Positions 29,149 to 38,058 of a stretch of 64,000 bases of DNA are shown here, one piece after another; the stretch's first letter is position 1, and each line of letters starts with the position of its first letter. The stretch comes from Acidobacteriota bacterium (GTDB taxonomy: Bacteria; Acidobacteriota; Terriglobia; Terriglobales; Acidobacteriaceae): assembly GCA_003225175.1 (NCBI GenBank), contig QIBA01000035.1, forward strand, positions 47,565 to 111,564, in the 5' to 3' direction. Position numbers and translations under genes: made by a program. The notes beneath the pieces were generated by a model. That model had not been told where the DNA came from and did no database searches. It saw nothing but the letters and a program-made list of their open reading frames with translations.

Positions 29149-29961
29149 ATGAAACGGTCCTTTCTTTTTTGGCTCTGTCTATCTTTACGCGCAAGTTCCC
29201 AAACCCTTTCATTTGAGCTTCATGACGACTTCTTGATCGTTTCCAAATGCACAATTGGTACGCTACAAAACCTCGTTGCCGTCATTGACACCGGAGTAAC
29301 CGAAACGACCTTGGATCTCCGCATTGCCAAGCGGCTCTCGCTAAGCATGAGACCAGAAGCTGCAAGTTTCGGCACCCGTAACGTCGTGGTACAAGCGGTT
29401 TCGATCCCGAAGATTGAACTTGGTCCACTTCGCTCCGAACACCTGTCAGGAATCGCGGGTGACCTCTCTCCTTTGACGCATTCCATGGGAATTCGTCCCG
29501 ACGTGCTCATTGGCATGGACCTACTAGGAATGAGCAAGTTCCTCATCGACTACAAAGCCAAGACCATCACGTTTGGAACTGTCCCATCTCTCCCGCATTC
29601 CGCCACTCTGCTCCCAGGAAGGCGGTTCGCACTGCTCGACGCAACCGCCGACGGCAAGATGCTGCGCTTTCAAGTGGACACCGGATTCAATGCGGTCCTC
29701 ATCTATGGCGGAAAGGTGCGCGCATCTGCAGTCCTTCAATCCGACTCCCACGAGGCAGCTCTCGGCTTGGTACTGCGAGCACAGCTGGCCGAGATACGAG
29801 AATTTCAAATTGGTGGCTGGAAAACCAAAGGCTTTCCCGCATATGTAACCGACGAGATACCCGGAGGGGAGCCTGGCTTTGACGGACTACTTGGACCTAA
29901 AGCTCTCGGTGTACGGCGCCTCGCGTTCGATTTTGAAAGACATATATTGGCTTGGGAGTGA
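29149..29961 (+). CDS. Exported retropepsin-like aspartyl protease with two DTG motifs
   Basis: 270 residues with a signal peptide (MKRSFLFWLCLSLRASSQ). Two Asp-Thr-Gly motifs are seen, VAVIDTGVTETTLD near residue 45 and RFQVDTGFNAVLIYG near 178, with DLLGMSKFLIDY between them and GFDGLLGPKALG near the end. Two lobes in one chain resemble a pepsin-like monomer built from two retropepsin halves. It should be active in the periplasm. Divergent from the winged-helix/TPR regulator. The Shine-Dalgarno is weak, so the start may be off. Confidence 0.72.
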   Translation: MKRSFLFWLCLSLRASSQTLSFELHDDFLIVSKCTIGTLQNLVAVIDTGVTETTLDLRIAKRLSLSMRPEAASFGTRNVVVQAVSIPKIELGPLRSEHLSGIAGDLSPLTHSMGIRPDVLIGMDLLGMSKFLIDYKAKTITFGTVPSLPHSATLLPGRRFALLDATADGKMLRFQVDTGFNAVLIYGGKVRASAVLQSDSHEAALGLVLRAQLAEIREFQIGGWKTKGFPAYVTDEIPGGEPGFDGLLGPKALGVRRLAFDFERHILAWE

Positions 29962-30122
29962 CAATGCCGGCCCGCGGCTCCCACCCACAACAACCCAAAA
30001 TCTCCGGTCGCGTCTAAACTGATAGTGGCCACTCCCTACATCAACTAAGGAACCCTACTATCCAATTCGCTAAAGTAAGCGGCGTCGTCAGTCTGGTCCT
30101 GATCCCCCTACTCCTGTGCGGT

Positions 30123-32066
30123 ATGGTTTCTGGCGATGACACACCTCCCACAGAGTCGCAAGCACCTGCAGGTCAGCCGAACGGACAGCTGCTACTCGAC
30201 TATCTGAACCAGAGCATCGACTGGTACCGTCATCTTGCCATCGAAGAGAGCAGTGCCACCGATCCCGCCGATCTTTTGTTCGTCAATGATGATCGCCAGA
30301 TGGCGAACCAGATTGTCCGCCTGTCTTTCGATTTCGGACGTGCAGCCGCGCAGCTGATTGCTGCACAAACCCCAGCAAGCTCTGCTCAAAATCCATCGAA
30401 TTCAAGACTTCAGAATCTGGTTCAAACAACCGCCAAGACAGACCAGTTGGTGCGTGATACCCAGACTGAGATCGATCAATTACAGGACAAGCTTCCGACC
30501 GCAACTCCCCGCGAGCGGCCAAAAATGCAGGCAACACTGGACGAACTTAAGTCCGAACTAGCTTTGGCCCAAGCTCGTAGCGAGGCTCTGCATAACATCT
30601 TGCAGTTCGCGAGCAGTGGATCGGCCGGTGCGACGGGAGGCAATCTTGTAGCGCAGGTGCAGGAGCTGCAGCGCTCAGTCCCAGAAACCACTCTGACCAA
30701 TCCCCCTACTGCGACCGCGGATGGACAATCCAAGGCAAGTACCACAGCCACTGCTTCCTCTGCTACTTCAACTACACAAGCTCGCCGACAACAGCCAGAA
30801 GGTTTGCTCGCCCTGGTTTCAGATCTGTTCTCCCTTACGCGCAAAATCCGAACAGTTGACGATAGCATCAAAACCACGAATGCTCTGGCACAGACTGCGC
30901 AGGACCTGCGTACTCCGATCATCAAGAATCTTTCTGCCTTAGTTCAGCGCGGCAATGAGCTGGCCCAGCAAGCCGACACGAGCGAAATCGCCGGCCTCCA
31001 ACAACAAAAGCGCGAACTCGACGCCCTGACCGCACAGTTCAAACAGGCCTCCAGCCTGATGCTTCCACTCAGCAAGCAGAGCGTGCTCCTGGATCTTTAC
31101 AAGAGCAACCTGAGGCGTTGGCGGGACGACGTCAAAACGCAGTACCAGATCGATCTCAAGAACCTTGGCCTGCGATTGCTCCTGCTCACGCTGGTGCTGG
31201 GAACGTTCTTGATCCTGGGTGAATTGTGGAAGCGAGCCACGTTCCGCTATGTGCACGACTTTCGGCGCCGCTACCAATTTCTACTTCTGCGACGCATCCT
31301 TCTGTGGTTCGTCATCGCGCTTACGGTCGCCTTTGCGCTGGCAACTGAAATTGGTTCACTTGCGACCTTCGCAGGGCTAATCACCGCCGGCATAGCAGTC
31401 GCACTGCAGAATGTCATTCTCGCCGTAGCCGGCTACTTCTTCCTGATCGGACGCTACGGAGTCCGCGTCGGCGATCGTGTGCAGATCTCCGGAGTCACCG
31501 GCGATGTCCTCGATATTGGCCTCGTTCGCATTCATCTCATGGAGATGGGCGGCAGCGGCAACTACATTCAGCCCACAGGCCGCGTAGTCGTCTTCTCGAA
31601 CTCTATCGTCTTCCAACCCACCGCAAGTTTCTACAAGCAAATTCCCGGGACTAATTTCGTTTGGCATGAAGTCTCTCTCACCCTCGCTCCCGAAAGCGAT
31701 ATCCGCTTGGCGGAATCCCGGCTATTGGGCGCCGTCGAGAAGGTGTACGCCAGTTACAAGGACCGCATAGAGCAGGAATACCGGCAGATGCAGACGCAGC
31801 TGAACATCCGTACAATCGCGCCAAAGCCGGTAAGCAGATTACGTTTGGCGCAGAGCGGCCTTGAAGTCGTCATCCGATATCCAGTAGAGCTGGACAATGC
31901 AGCAGAGATCGATGATCGCATCACACGCGAATTGCTTGCTGCCCTGGCTCAGGAACCACGCCTGCGACTCGTCGGCTCCGGTACTCCCAACATTCAAGTA
32001 GTACCCATCACAAATGGAGCGACCGCGACCCGCGAAGTAACATCCAAGAGCGATGGCAAGCAGTGA
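30123..32066 (+). CDS. MscS-family mechanosensitive channel with periplasmic coiled-coil domain
   Basis: At least 647 residues. The N-terminal 340 are Gln/Ala-rich with coiled-coil segments (TAKTDQLVRDTQTEIDQLQD), probably periplasmic. Membrane helices lie at about 346-368 and 386-408, then the MscS pore helix (TFAGLITAGIAVALQNVILA) and beta domain (RVGDRVQISGVTGDVLDIG), then the cytoplasmic C-terminus. The first ATG is at 30123, but the frame is open from 30018 and codes for a hydrophobic run (VVSLVLIPLLLCG) that looks like a signal peptide. No ATG, GTG or TTG lies in that stretch; AAGG at 30047-30050 sits nine bases before an ATC at 30060. The 3' end overlaps the GNAT gene. Confidence 0.85.
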   Translation: MVSGDDTPPTESQAPAGQPNGQLLLDYLNQSIDWYRHLAIEESSATDPADLLFVNDDRQMANQIVRLSFDFGRAAAQLIAAQTPASSAQNPSNSRLQNLVQTTAKTDQLVRDTQTEIDQLQDKLPTATPRERPKMQATLDELKSELALAQARSEALHNILQFASSGSAGATGGNLVAQVQELQRSVPETTLTNPPTATADGQSKASTTATASSATSTTQARRQQPEGLLALVSDLFSLTRKIRTVDDSIKTTNALAQTAQDLRTPIIKNLSALVQRGNELAQQADTSEIAGLQQQKRELDALTAQFKQASSLMLPLSKQSVLLDLYKSNLRRWRDDVKTQYQIDLKNLGLRLLLLTLVLGTFLILGELWKRATFRYVHDFRRRYQFLLLRRILLWFVIALTVAFALATEIGSLATFAGLITAGIAVALQNVILAVAGYFFLIGRYGVRVGDRVQISGVTGDVLDIGLVRIHLMEMGGSGNYIQPTGRVVVFSNSIVFQPTASFYKQIPGTNFVWHEVSLTLAPESDIRLAESRLLGAVEKVYASYKDRIEQEYRQMQTQLNIRTIAPKPVSRLRLAQSGLEVVIRYPVELDNAAEIDDRITRELLAALAQEPRLRLVGSGTPNIQVVPITNGATATREVTSKSDGKQ

Positions 32067-32565
32067 CATCGCTGCAAAGATGAATGCTCCGGCAAGGGCT
32101 TCTGTAATCACGATTCGCGAAACCACTTCCGAAGATCTGGAAGAGGTTCTCTATCATCGCCGCCAGATGTTCTTAGACATGGGCCATGCCGAAACAGTGG
32201 TGGATCGAATTGTGGAAAGCTCCAGACCGTCTATCCAGTGCTACCTGGCTGACGGTTCTTATCGGGGCTGGTTTGCAATCGCTGAGCAGGGACGAGTTGC
32301 AGCAGGCGTCGGCCTTCTGATTACCCCATTGGTCAGCGGGCCGCTGGCTCCTGAGAATATAAATCGCGCGTATCTTCTGAATGTCTATACCTATCCGGAA
32401 TTCCGCAAGCGCGGCCTCGCTCGGCAACTCACGCAGAAAGCAATCGATTATTGCCGAGCAGAAAGATTCAACGTGCTCTGGCTACACGCCAGCAAGTACG
32501 GACGACCGCTCTACGAGTCGATGGGATTTGAGACAACGAACGAGATGAGACTGATAATCGATTGA
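32053..32565 (+). CDS. GNAT-family N-acetyltransferase
   Basis: 170 residues with the GNAT fold: an N-terminal strand and helix (TIRETTSEDLEEVLYHRR), the central strand LLNVYTYPEFRKRGLARQL, which is the acetyl-CoA pyrophosphate loop (motif A), and the C-terminal LYESMGFETTNEM. The substrate is unknown. The first 14 bases overlap the MscS gene, which suggests translational coupling. A second ATG at residue 10 is a possible start and would still overlap or abut. Confidence 0.85.
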   Translation: MASSDIAAKMNAPARASVITIRETTSEDLEEVLYHRRQMFLDMGHAETVVDRIVESSRPSIQCYLADGSYRGWFAIAEQGRVAAGVGLLITPLVSGPLAPENINRAYLLNVYTYPEFRKRGLARQLTQKAIDYCRAERFNVLWLHASKYGRPLYESMGFETTNEMRLIID

Positions 32566-32590
32566 GAAGCAGAGTGCCATCTTTCCAAAG

Positions 32591-32678
32591 CGGAGCGCCG
32601 GGCGCCCCGCGCGGCCAAGGGGATTGGAAATTAGTCTGAAAAATTCAACTACTGAAAACCAGGAGTCTGGGCGCTCCG
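32591..32678. repeat. Inverted repeat of the CGGAGCGCC family
   Basis: CGGAGCGCC at 32591-32599 is the exact reverse complement of GGCGCTCCG at 32670-32678, spanning 88 bases between the convergent GNAT and methyltransferase genes. The left part also holds the nested GGGCGCCCCGCGC. It may act as a bidirectional terminator. Confidence 0.6.
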
Positions 32679-32680
32679 TT

Positions 32681-33334
32681 CTATCTCTTTCCCCGCAGCA
32701 CAGCGAAGGCATCTTTTCTCCATAGTATCTCGACAGCGAGCCCTGCGTTCCGCATGAGTTCCATTTCTTCATCCAATGGCACGTAGACATCTTCCTGAGA
32801 CCACGCCTCAAGGTAGCCATCAGCTTCCGTCGGAGAGTAACTTTTCGTCAAATGAGCCTTCCATGCTTCTCGCTGACGCCGTGCCAGGGTCGCACTGCTG
32901 GCCGGTTGGCAATCAACATTCACGATCTGCCCTCCGTTTCGCAGTGCCTTCGCGATCCGCGAATAGAGCTTCGCCTTCGAACGCCGCGTCTCGACATGAT
33001 GCAAGGCGAAGGACGCCACCACAGCGTCGCAACTCGGGATTTCCATCCGCAGAAATGAGCCGAGGATGAACTCTGCGCTGGCCGGCAGACGCTGCGCCGC
33101 GGCTTTCAGAATCTCGGCGTCTGCATCAATGCCAACCACCTTGGCCAGCAGTGCAGTCTGCAAGCAACACGCCGAGAGCGCCCCAGTCCCAATTCCCAAA
33201 TCGACGATTATGTTCGACTTGGGATCAATCGCAGCCGCAGCCACACCCAGCATCTCCTCATAATGAGGAATGAACGTACGAATACGAGCATCGTATTCAG
33301 CCAGATCGATACCGAGATGTGTAGCCACACTCAT
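32681..33334 (-). CDS. Class I SAM-dependent methyltransferase
   Basis: 217 residues. Motif I is IIVDLGIGTGALSACCL near residue 40, followed by VVGIDADAEIL (motif II acid that binds ribose) and AVVASFALHHVE (motif IV). The fold is the Methyltransf_25/12 type. No substrate can be inferred. Start is an ATG at 33334. Confidence 0.82.
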   Translation of the reverse strand: MSVATHLGIDLAEYDARIRTFIPHYEEMLGVAAAAIDPKSNIIVDLGIGTGALSACCLQTALLAKVVGIDADAEILKAAAQRLPASAEFILGSFLRMEIPSCDAVVASFALHHVETRRSKAKLYSRIAKALRNGGQIVNVDCQPASSATLARRQREAWKAHLTKSYSPTEADGYLEAWSQEDVYVPLDEEMELMRNAGLAVEILWRKDAFAVLRGKR

Positions 33335-33473
33335 ACTTTGCTTGGGAGACAGGCGGTCAAGGCGTGAGACTGCAACCAGAACTCGCCTATGGTCAGGAAC
33401 CCAGACTACAGTCAGGATTTTTAGACTGCAGCTAGGAGCCCAAATCGATAGATGCCGGAGCCCAAAAAGAGAC

Positions 33474-33550
33474 TGTCATCCCGAACTCACCCCAAAAGTG
33501 TTGCGACCTCCATGAAGTACAAGCGGAATGAGGAATCTGCTGTTGTCTCG
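33474..33550. repeat. Copy of the TGTCATYCCGA...GAGGAATC repeat, partial
   Basis: The stretch begins TGTCATCCCGA (33474-33484) and later contains GAGGAATCTGCTGTT (33530-33544). The same two halves occur at 37842-37883 and, in related form, at 54011-54038. It lies between the methyltransferase start and the proC end. A matching right arm is not clear here, so the copy may be decayed. Confidence 0.5.
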
Positions 33551-33614
33551 GATGCCGACGAGTCATATTCAATTTCGACTGCAGAGAGGCCACTAATGCG
33601 TCAGACAACGTTCC

Positions 33615-34523
33615 TCACACCCGACGCACATCCCCACTGCCTATCGCGCTGGCAGACTCCGCCTTCGCCCACGAATCCTGCTCCGCTCCGCCATTCGGCG
33701 CCGCTCGCGCCAACGTACTCGCCTTCCGCGTCGTCGTATCTATCGCACGAATCAGCGTAGCGCGAATGCTACCCGTTTCCAATTCGAGCAAGCCTTCTAC
33801 TGTGCATCCACCCGGCGTCGTGACCTCGCTCTTCAGAATCGCAGGATGCTGACCGGTCTCAAGTACCATCGACGCAGCTCCCAGCGTTGCCTGAGCAGCC
33901 AGTGTAGTCGCCAGGTCGCGAGGCAAGCCGACACGGATGCCTCCCTCCGCCAATGCTTCCAGAATCGTGTAAATGAATGCTGGCCCGCTGGCAGAGAGTC
34001 CCGTAATCGCATCCATCATCGACTCCTCTACCTCGGCGGTGCGGCCCATCAAACCAAACAGCGAAGAAGCCTCGACTAAGTGCTCTCCACCGGCAAAGCG
34101 TCCAGGACATAGCGCAGTCATTCCCTTCCCGATCCGGCACGCAGTGTTTGGCATCGCCCGAACTACCGCCAGATGCCTTCCCAGAGCGGATTCGATCGCC
34201 TGCGTAGTTACCGCGCTGGCAATCGAGATCAGCAATACGTCTTCGCGCAACTCCGAACGAATCTGCTGCAGAACACTGCGGACGTAAGTCGGCTTCACAC
34301 AGAGCAGGACTACGTCAGCATCGCGGATGGCAGCCGAGTTGTCGATGGTGATATTCATGCCAAGCTGTTTGCTCACAGTCGCAGCGCGGTGGGCATGCTG
34401 CACGGTGGCACGAATATCGGCAAATCGCGAATCTCCGGTCTTCGCCAGAGCCGCCAGAATGGCTCCGCCCATCTTCCCAGCCCCAAGCACTGCAACCGAT
34501 CCACGTTTATCTTCGCTATTCAT
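33615..34523 (-). CDS. proC: Pyrroline-5-carboxylate reductase
   Basis: Last step of proline synthesis: pyrroline-5-carboxylate plus NAD(P)H to proline. 302 residues. The Rossmann start is VAVLGAGKMGGAILAAL, then VVLLCVKPTYV, VVRAMPNTACRIGKGMTA near 125, and the C-terminal dimer helices with GLSASGPAFIYTILEALAEG and TPGGCTVEGLLELE. Start is an ATG at 34523 with GGAGGAG upstream. The last 30 residues extend beyond the usual end and are low in conservation. A leader frame and strong hairpin sit just upstream. Confidence 0.95.
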   Translation of the reverse strand: MNSEDKRGSVAVLGAGKMGGAILAALAKTGDSRFADIRATVQHAHRAATVSKQLGMNITIDNSAAIRDADVVLLCVKPTYVRSVLQQIRSELREDVLLISIASAVTTQAIESALGRHLAVVRAMPNTACRIGKGMTALCPGRFAGGEHLVEASSLFGLMGRTAEVEESMMDAITGLSASGPAFIYTILEALAEGGIRVGLPRDLATTLAAQATLGAASMVLETGQHPAILKSEVTTPGGCTVEGLLELETGSIRATLIRAIDTTTRKASTLARAAPNGGAEQDSWAKAESASAIGSGDVRRV

Positions 34524-34568
34524 AAATCTCTCCTCCAGCTTCGTCTTCTAGTCGTTGACCAAAAGAAA

Positions 34569-34596
34569 AACCCACATCGCTCTCCCGATGTGGGTT
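34569..34596 (-). terminator. Strong intrinsic terminator hairpin upstream of proC
   Basis: AACCCACATCG (34569-34579) pairs fully with CGATGTGGGTT (34586-34596) around a 6-base loop. On the minus strand it is followed by TTTTTCTTTT (34570-34561 on the plus strand). It stands 46 bases before the proC ATG and 172 bases after the hybrid kinase stop. It may end the kinase transcript or act as an attenuator for proC. Confidence 0.85.
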
Positions 34597-34612
34597 CTGG
34601 TTGATGCCGAAT

Positions 34613-34651
34613 TTATTTAGCTATTAGGCGTCTTCCAAGCAACCGCACCAT
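34613..34651 (-). CDS. Candidate 12-residue leader peptide before the terminator
   Basis: ATG at 34651 reads MVRLLGRRLIAK and stops with TAA at 34613-34615. The stop lies 17 bases before the terminator hairpin starts on the minus strand. The peptide has three Arg and three Leu but no Pro. No clear Shine-Dalgarno is seen. It could be a leader, part of a small RNA, or chance. Confidence 0.3.
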   Translation of the reverse strand: MVRLLGRRLIAK

Positions 34652-34767
34652 CGCGCACACGCCGGAGGCAGGCACGGGATCGGCGGGTTGGAAATCCGCA
34701 AAAACATCACCTTCACTTTAGCTTGAAGTGGAATGAGATTGCAAGCGCGAAGTTAGATGTTCAGGTA

Positions 34768-37713
34768 CTAAGCCACTCCTGTGGCCGTTTTCATGCCTTG
34801 ACTCCGCGACTGGGGTCGAGACTCTGGAGTCCCGTTGAGCAGCTGCTTCGCTGCTTGCTGCAGCAGGCTCAATTCGTGCTCCAGCTCCTTAGCCTTCACG
34901 GGAGCGCTCTCTAATTCGCCGCGCTTTCCCATCTGTTCCATTTCCGCCGCAAGCTCCCGGGCAGGACCTGAGGATAAGTTGGCAATCGAGCCCTTTAGCG
35001 CGTGTGCAACGTGCCGGATTGTTTCAGGATTCGTTCGCGCAACTGCGGTATGCATCTCTCGCAACAGGCGAACGCTGTCTTCAATAAACAGACGAAGCAC
35101 GTCGGCCATTAACTCGCGATCTCCGGCAAGCCCTTGCAGTATCTTCTTTTCGTCGATGAGTCCGGGCGGAAGGGAAGCTGTGTCTTGCTGGGTCTCCGCG
35201 AGAAGCTTTATTGCATCTTGGTCCTGTCCCGCAAAAACCTGCGCAATTGCTTCTTGCAAAGCGGCGAGTCGAATGGGTTTGGAAACATAGCTGTCCATTC
35301 CAGCAGTAAGACACCTCTCGCAATCTTCAACAGCTGCGTGCGCGGTAAGAGCAAGAATTGGCAATCGATTCCTTCCGGCATTTTCCCGACTGCGGATCAC
35401 GCGCGTAGCTTCCAATCCGTCCATCTCCGGCATCTGGACATCCATTACGATTAGATCGAAGTTCCCCGATTCCGATTCGGAGACTGCCAATTTCCCGTTC
35501 TCGACGATCGTAACCTCGTGTCCGAGCTTCTCTAGCAGACGACTCTCAAGCTTCTGATTGACGGGATTGTCCTCCGCCAACAGTACGCGCAGGCCACGAG
35601 TCGATGGAGCTTTCTTCCTTTTCGCTCTGCGCGGCTGTCTGCTCACCGACTCCGATGTGGAGGCGATAATCGCATCAAAGAGTTCGGACTGCTTGATCGG
35701 CTTCACCAGATATCCCGACACTCCAGCCTGTTGCGCCCGCTTCACATCCTCAGAATGTCCGGCAGAAGTAAGCAGGATCAGCTTCATGCCAGCAAGCCGG
35801 GGATCACGAGCGATCTGTTCTGCCAGCATGAACCCGTCAATCTCAGGCATATGCCCGTCGAGCAGAGCCAGTGCAAACGGATCCTTCCATGCGAGCCCAG
35901 CCTCGATTGCAGCCATCGCCGATTTCGCTGAGTCCGCCGTGACAGGACGCATGTTCCAGCGGGCTAAGATCTCCTGCAGAATGCGGCGATTGGTTTGATT
36001 GTCATCGACTACCAGCACGGACATACGGCTGAGCATTTTTGCCGGACCAGCCACCGCAGAAGCATCAGCACGCCCAAATTTTGTTGTGAAGTGGAAGATG
36101 CTTCCCTTTCCGGGACTGCTATGCACCCACACCTTGCCTCGCATGAGTTCGACAAGCTGGGAACAGATGGCCAATCCCAAACCGGTACCGCCAAACCTGC
36201 GGGTAGTAGAGCTATCGGCTTGAGCAAAAGCTTCGAAGATCAATGCCTGCTTCTCCGCAGGAATTCCGATACCGGTGTCTTTCACTGTGAAGTGAAGGCC
36301 GATCGCGTCTTCATCCTGCGACTCCAGCTCAACTCGGACTGCAATTTCTCCATTATCAGTAAATTTGATCGCGTTGCCGATCAGGTTCAATACGACTTGG
36401 CGCAGGCGTGCGCAATCGCCCACCAATACTTCAGGGATCTCTCGTCCGACATGTAGAGTGAGTTCAAGACCTCGCTGGTGAACCCGCGGAGCCAGCACAC
36501 GCACACTGTTCTCGAGTGTGGCGCGCAAGTTGAATGGCGCCTGTTCGAGCACCATCTTCTTGGCTTCGATCTTCGAAATGTCGAGTAAGTCATTGATCAG
36601 GAGCAGCAGAGCGTCCGCCGAACTCTTAATTGTTTCGAGATAATCGCGTTGCTCCCGAGTAAGCCTTGTATCCAGCGACAACTCAGTCATTCCGATAATG
36701 GCGTTCATCGGAGTCCGAATTTCATGGCTGATATTTGCGAGGAATTCGCTCTTGGCCTTGTCTGCCTGCTCGGCACGATGCTTAGCCGTCTCCAGTTGCT
36801 CTGCATGGTCGCGTAGCTCCCGTTCGGCTCGACGACGCTGCAGGAAATGCCCAATCTCGCTTCCCACCGTGCTCATCATCTCGAGCAGCTTGTCGTCGCG
36901 TTTGAAAAGCGATCGTGTGAAGAATTCGAGAACACCGATGACTTCGCCTTCTACCTTCACAGGGAAAGCAAAACCGCTGTGTAATCCGGCGGCGGTAGCA
37001 GATTTCCCACGCGGAAAGTTCCAATCGAGTGCAACGTCATCGATCCAGGCTGGCTCTCCACTTTCCCAGACCCGGCCAGGAAGTCCCACCGCTTTGGGAC
37101 AACGCAGCTCCCTGGTTCGAGCTTCGAACTCTTTCGCGTCGAGGATGTCCCGGCTCCAGAAGTCCGTGCAGCGAAGCACGGCGTCTTGCTTGAGAAGCGT
37201 CCAGATTGAGCCTGTGTCCCAATCCAGGTTCTGACCAACAGCATGCAGCATGTCGATGCCTGCGGAGACTAATGGAGTAGCGTTCGCCATGACGCGCGTG
37301 ACGGCGTACTGCGCAGCCAAACGCGCTTCCTGCTGCTTCTCTTCCGTTAAATCTCGACCTACACAGTAGATCAGCCGCTTTTCGGTAGAAGTAATGACCG
37401 TCCAGTAGATCCAGTGATATTCGCCATTAACGGAACGGTACCGGTTGGCGAAGTTCATCAGATTTGCTCCGGTGGTCGCTACTCTTAGAGCGGCTGCGCT
37501 GGTGCTTGGCACATCGTCCGGATGAAGAAAGCTGATGTATGGTTTGGAGAGCAACTCCTCCCGCGAGTAGCCAAGCATTTCCTCCCACGCGCAGTTGATC
37601 CATTTCAGATAACCATCAAACCCCGCAATGCAGAATAGATCGACGGAAAGGTTAAGGAAATCTTGAAATTCCTGAACGCCGGACAGCGGATTCGTATTGG
37701 GCCCCTGAGTCAT
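34768..37713 (-). CDS. Hybrid sensor histidine kinase (PAS-GAF-HisKA-HATPase-REC-REC-HPt)
   Basis: 981 residues, no membrane helices, so a cytoplasmic sensor. About 15-125 is a PAS domain ([20 protein letters not shown]). About 150-300 is GAF. The dimerisation helix has [14 protein letters not shown] with the phospho-His near 345. The ATPase has [21 protein letters not shown] and [15 protein letters not shown]1 has [13 protein letters not shown] and [17 protein letters not shown]2 has [12 protein letters not shown] and [15 protein letters not shown]. The C-terminus is an HPt with [12 protein letters not shown]. All phosphotransfer residues appear intact, so it can run a BarA/ArcB-type relay. 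Start is ATG at 37713 with AGGAG nine bases upstream. Divergent from the REC-HATPase gene. Confidence 0.95.
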   Translation of the reverse strand: MTQGPNTNPLSGVQEFQDFLNLSVDLFCIAGFDGYLKWINCAWEEMLGYSREELLSKPYISFLHPDDVPSTSAAALRVATTGANLMNFANRYRSVNGEYHWIYWTVITSTEKRLIYCVGRDLTEEKQQEARLAAQYAVTRVMANATPLVSAGIDMLHAVGQNLDWDTGSIWTLLKQDAVLRCTDFWSRDILDAKEFEARTRELRCPKAVGLPGRVWESGEPAWIDDVALDWNFPRGKSATAAGLHSGFAFPVKVEGEVIGVLEFFTRSLFKRDDKLLEMMSTVGSEIGHFLQRRRAERELRDHAEQLETAKHRAEQADKAKSEFLANISHEIRTPMNAIIGMTELSLDTRLTREQRDYLETIKSSADALLLLINDLLDISKIEAKKMVLEQAPFNLRATLENSVRVLAPRVHQRGLELTLHVGREIPEVLVGDCARLRQVVLNLIGNAIKFTDNGEIAVRVELESQDEDAIGLHFTVKDTGIGIPAEKQALIFEAFAQADSSTTRRFGGTGLGLAICSQLVELMRGKVWVHSSPGKGSIFHFTTKFGRADASAVAGPAKMLSRMSVLVVDDNQTNRRILQEILARWNMRPVTADSAKSAMAAIEAGLAWKDPFALALLDGHMPEIDGFMLAEQIARDPRLAGMKLILLTSAGHSEDVKRAQQAGVSGYLVKPIKQSELFDAIIASTSESVSRQPRRAKRKKAPSTRGLRVLLAEDNPVNQKLESRLLEKLGHEVTIVENGKLAVSESESGNFDLIVMDVQMPEMDGLEATRVIRSRENAGRNRLPILALTAHAAVEDCERCLTAGMDSYVSKPIRLAALQEAIAQVFAGQDQDAIKLLAETQQDTASLPPGLIDEKKILQGLAGDRELMADVLRLFIEDSVRLLREMHTAVARTNPETIRHVAHALKGSIANLSSGPARELAAEMEQMGKRGELESAPVKAKELEHELSLLQQAAKQLLNGTPESRPQSRSQGMKTATGVA

Positions 37714-37777
37714 CACGTAAGACTCCTGAAGTATGGCCTGTGGCAAAGTAAGCCGAAAGTTTAGCACCGACCGGAAA

Positions 37778-37794
37778 AGACGCAGCATGCTGCG
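37778..37794. repeat. Degenerate copy of the 30-bp palindrome
   Basis: AGACGCAGCATGCTGCG keeps the 14-bp palindromic centre (37781-37794). The right arm is then broken by an extra GCGGCC before GTCTC at 37801-37805. Compare the perfect copies at 16954 and 61814. Confidence 0.65.
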
Positions 37795-37841
37795 GCGGCC
37801 GTCTCCACGCTGCCGCCTTCATTGGCGGGATTTTCCATTAC

Positions 37842-37925
37842 TGTCATTCCAAAACGCGCGGGTTTGCACGAGGAATCTGCTGTTCTGTAGGACGCCGAAA
37901 AAGCAGATCGCTCGCTTCGGGATGA
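37842..37925. repeat. TGTCATTCC...GAGGAATC hairpin element
   Basis: The left half TGTCATTCC, then GAGGAATCTGCTGTT, is mirrored by AAAAAGCAGATCG and CGCTTCGGGATGA at the right end, so the element folds into a long imperfect hairpin of about 84 bases. Sister copies are at 33474 and 54011. Confidence 0.6.
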
Positions 37926-37961
37926 AAGTAATCATGGGAGCCGACGCCATCTGGAGCCTGC

Positions 37962-37987
37962 GAGACGCAGCATGCGACGCCTCTACC
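37962..37987. repeat. Degenerate copy of the 30-bp palindrome
   Basis: GAGACGCAGCATGC is followed by GACGCCTCTACC, matching the palindrome except for a shortened, altered right arm. It lies upstream of the response regulator start. Confidence 0.55.
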
Positions 37988-38058
37988 AGAAACTTTCATT
38001 TGACCGGCCCATCTCCACTCGTTACCATCGGCAACCACGGTTTCGCAGGAGCCCACAA

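Larger units (their letters stand above)
37714..38058. other. Repeat-rich divergent intergenic region, hybrid kinase / response regulator
   Basis: A 345-base gap between two divergent signalling genes that holds three repeat copies: a broken copy of the 30-bp palindrome near 37778, a TGTCATTCC...GAGGAATC element at 37842-37925, and a second degraded palindrome copy at 37962-37987. Promoters for both genes must lie among them. I see no coding gene. Confidence 0.65.

Noticed and set aside
33452..33760. Plus-strand frame over the proC 3' end
   Set aside because: It runs across a repeat element into the antisense of proC and has no protein-like features.
36698..37234. Plus-strand frame opposite the hybrid kinase
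   Set aside because: Ser/Arg-rich low-complexity product, antisense to GAF and kinase domains that are clearly coding.
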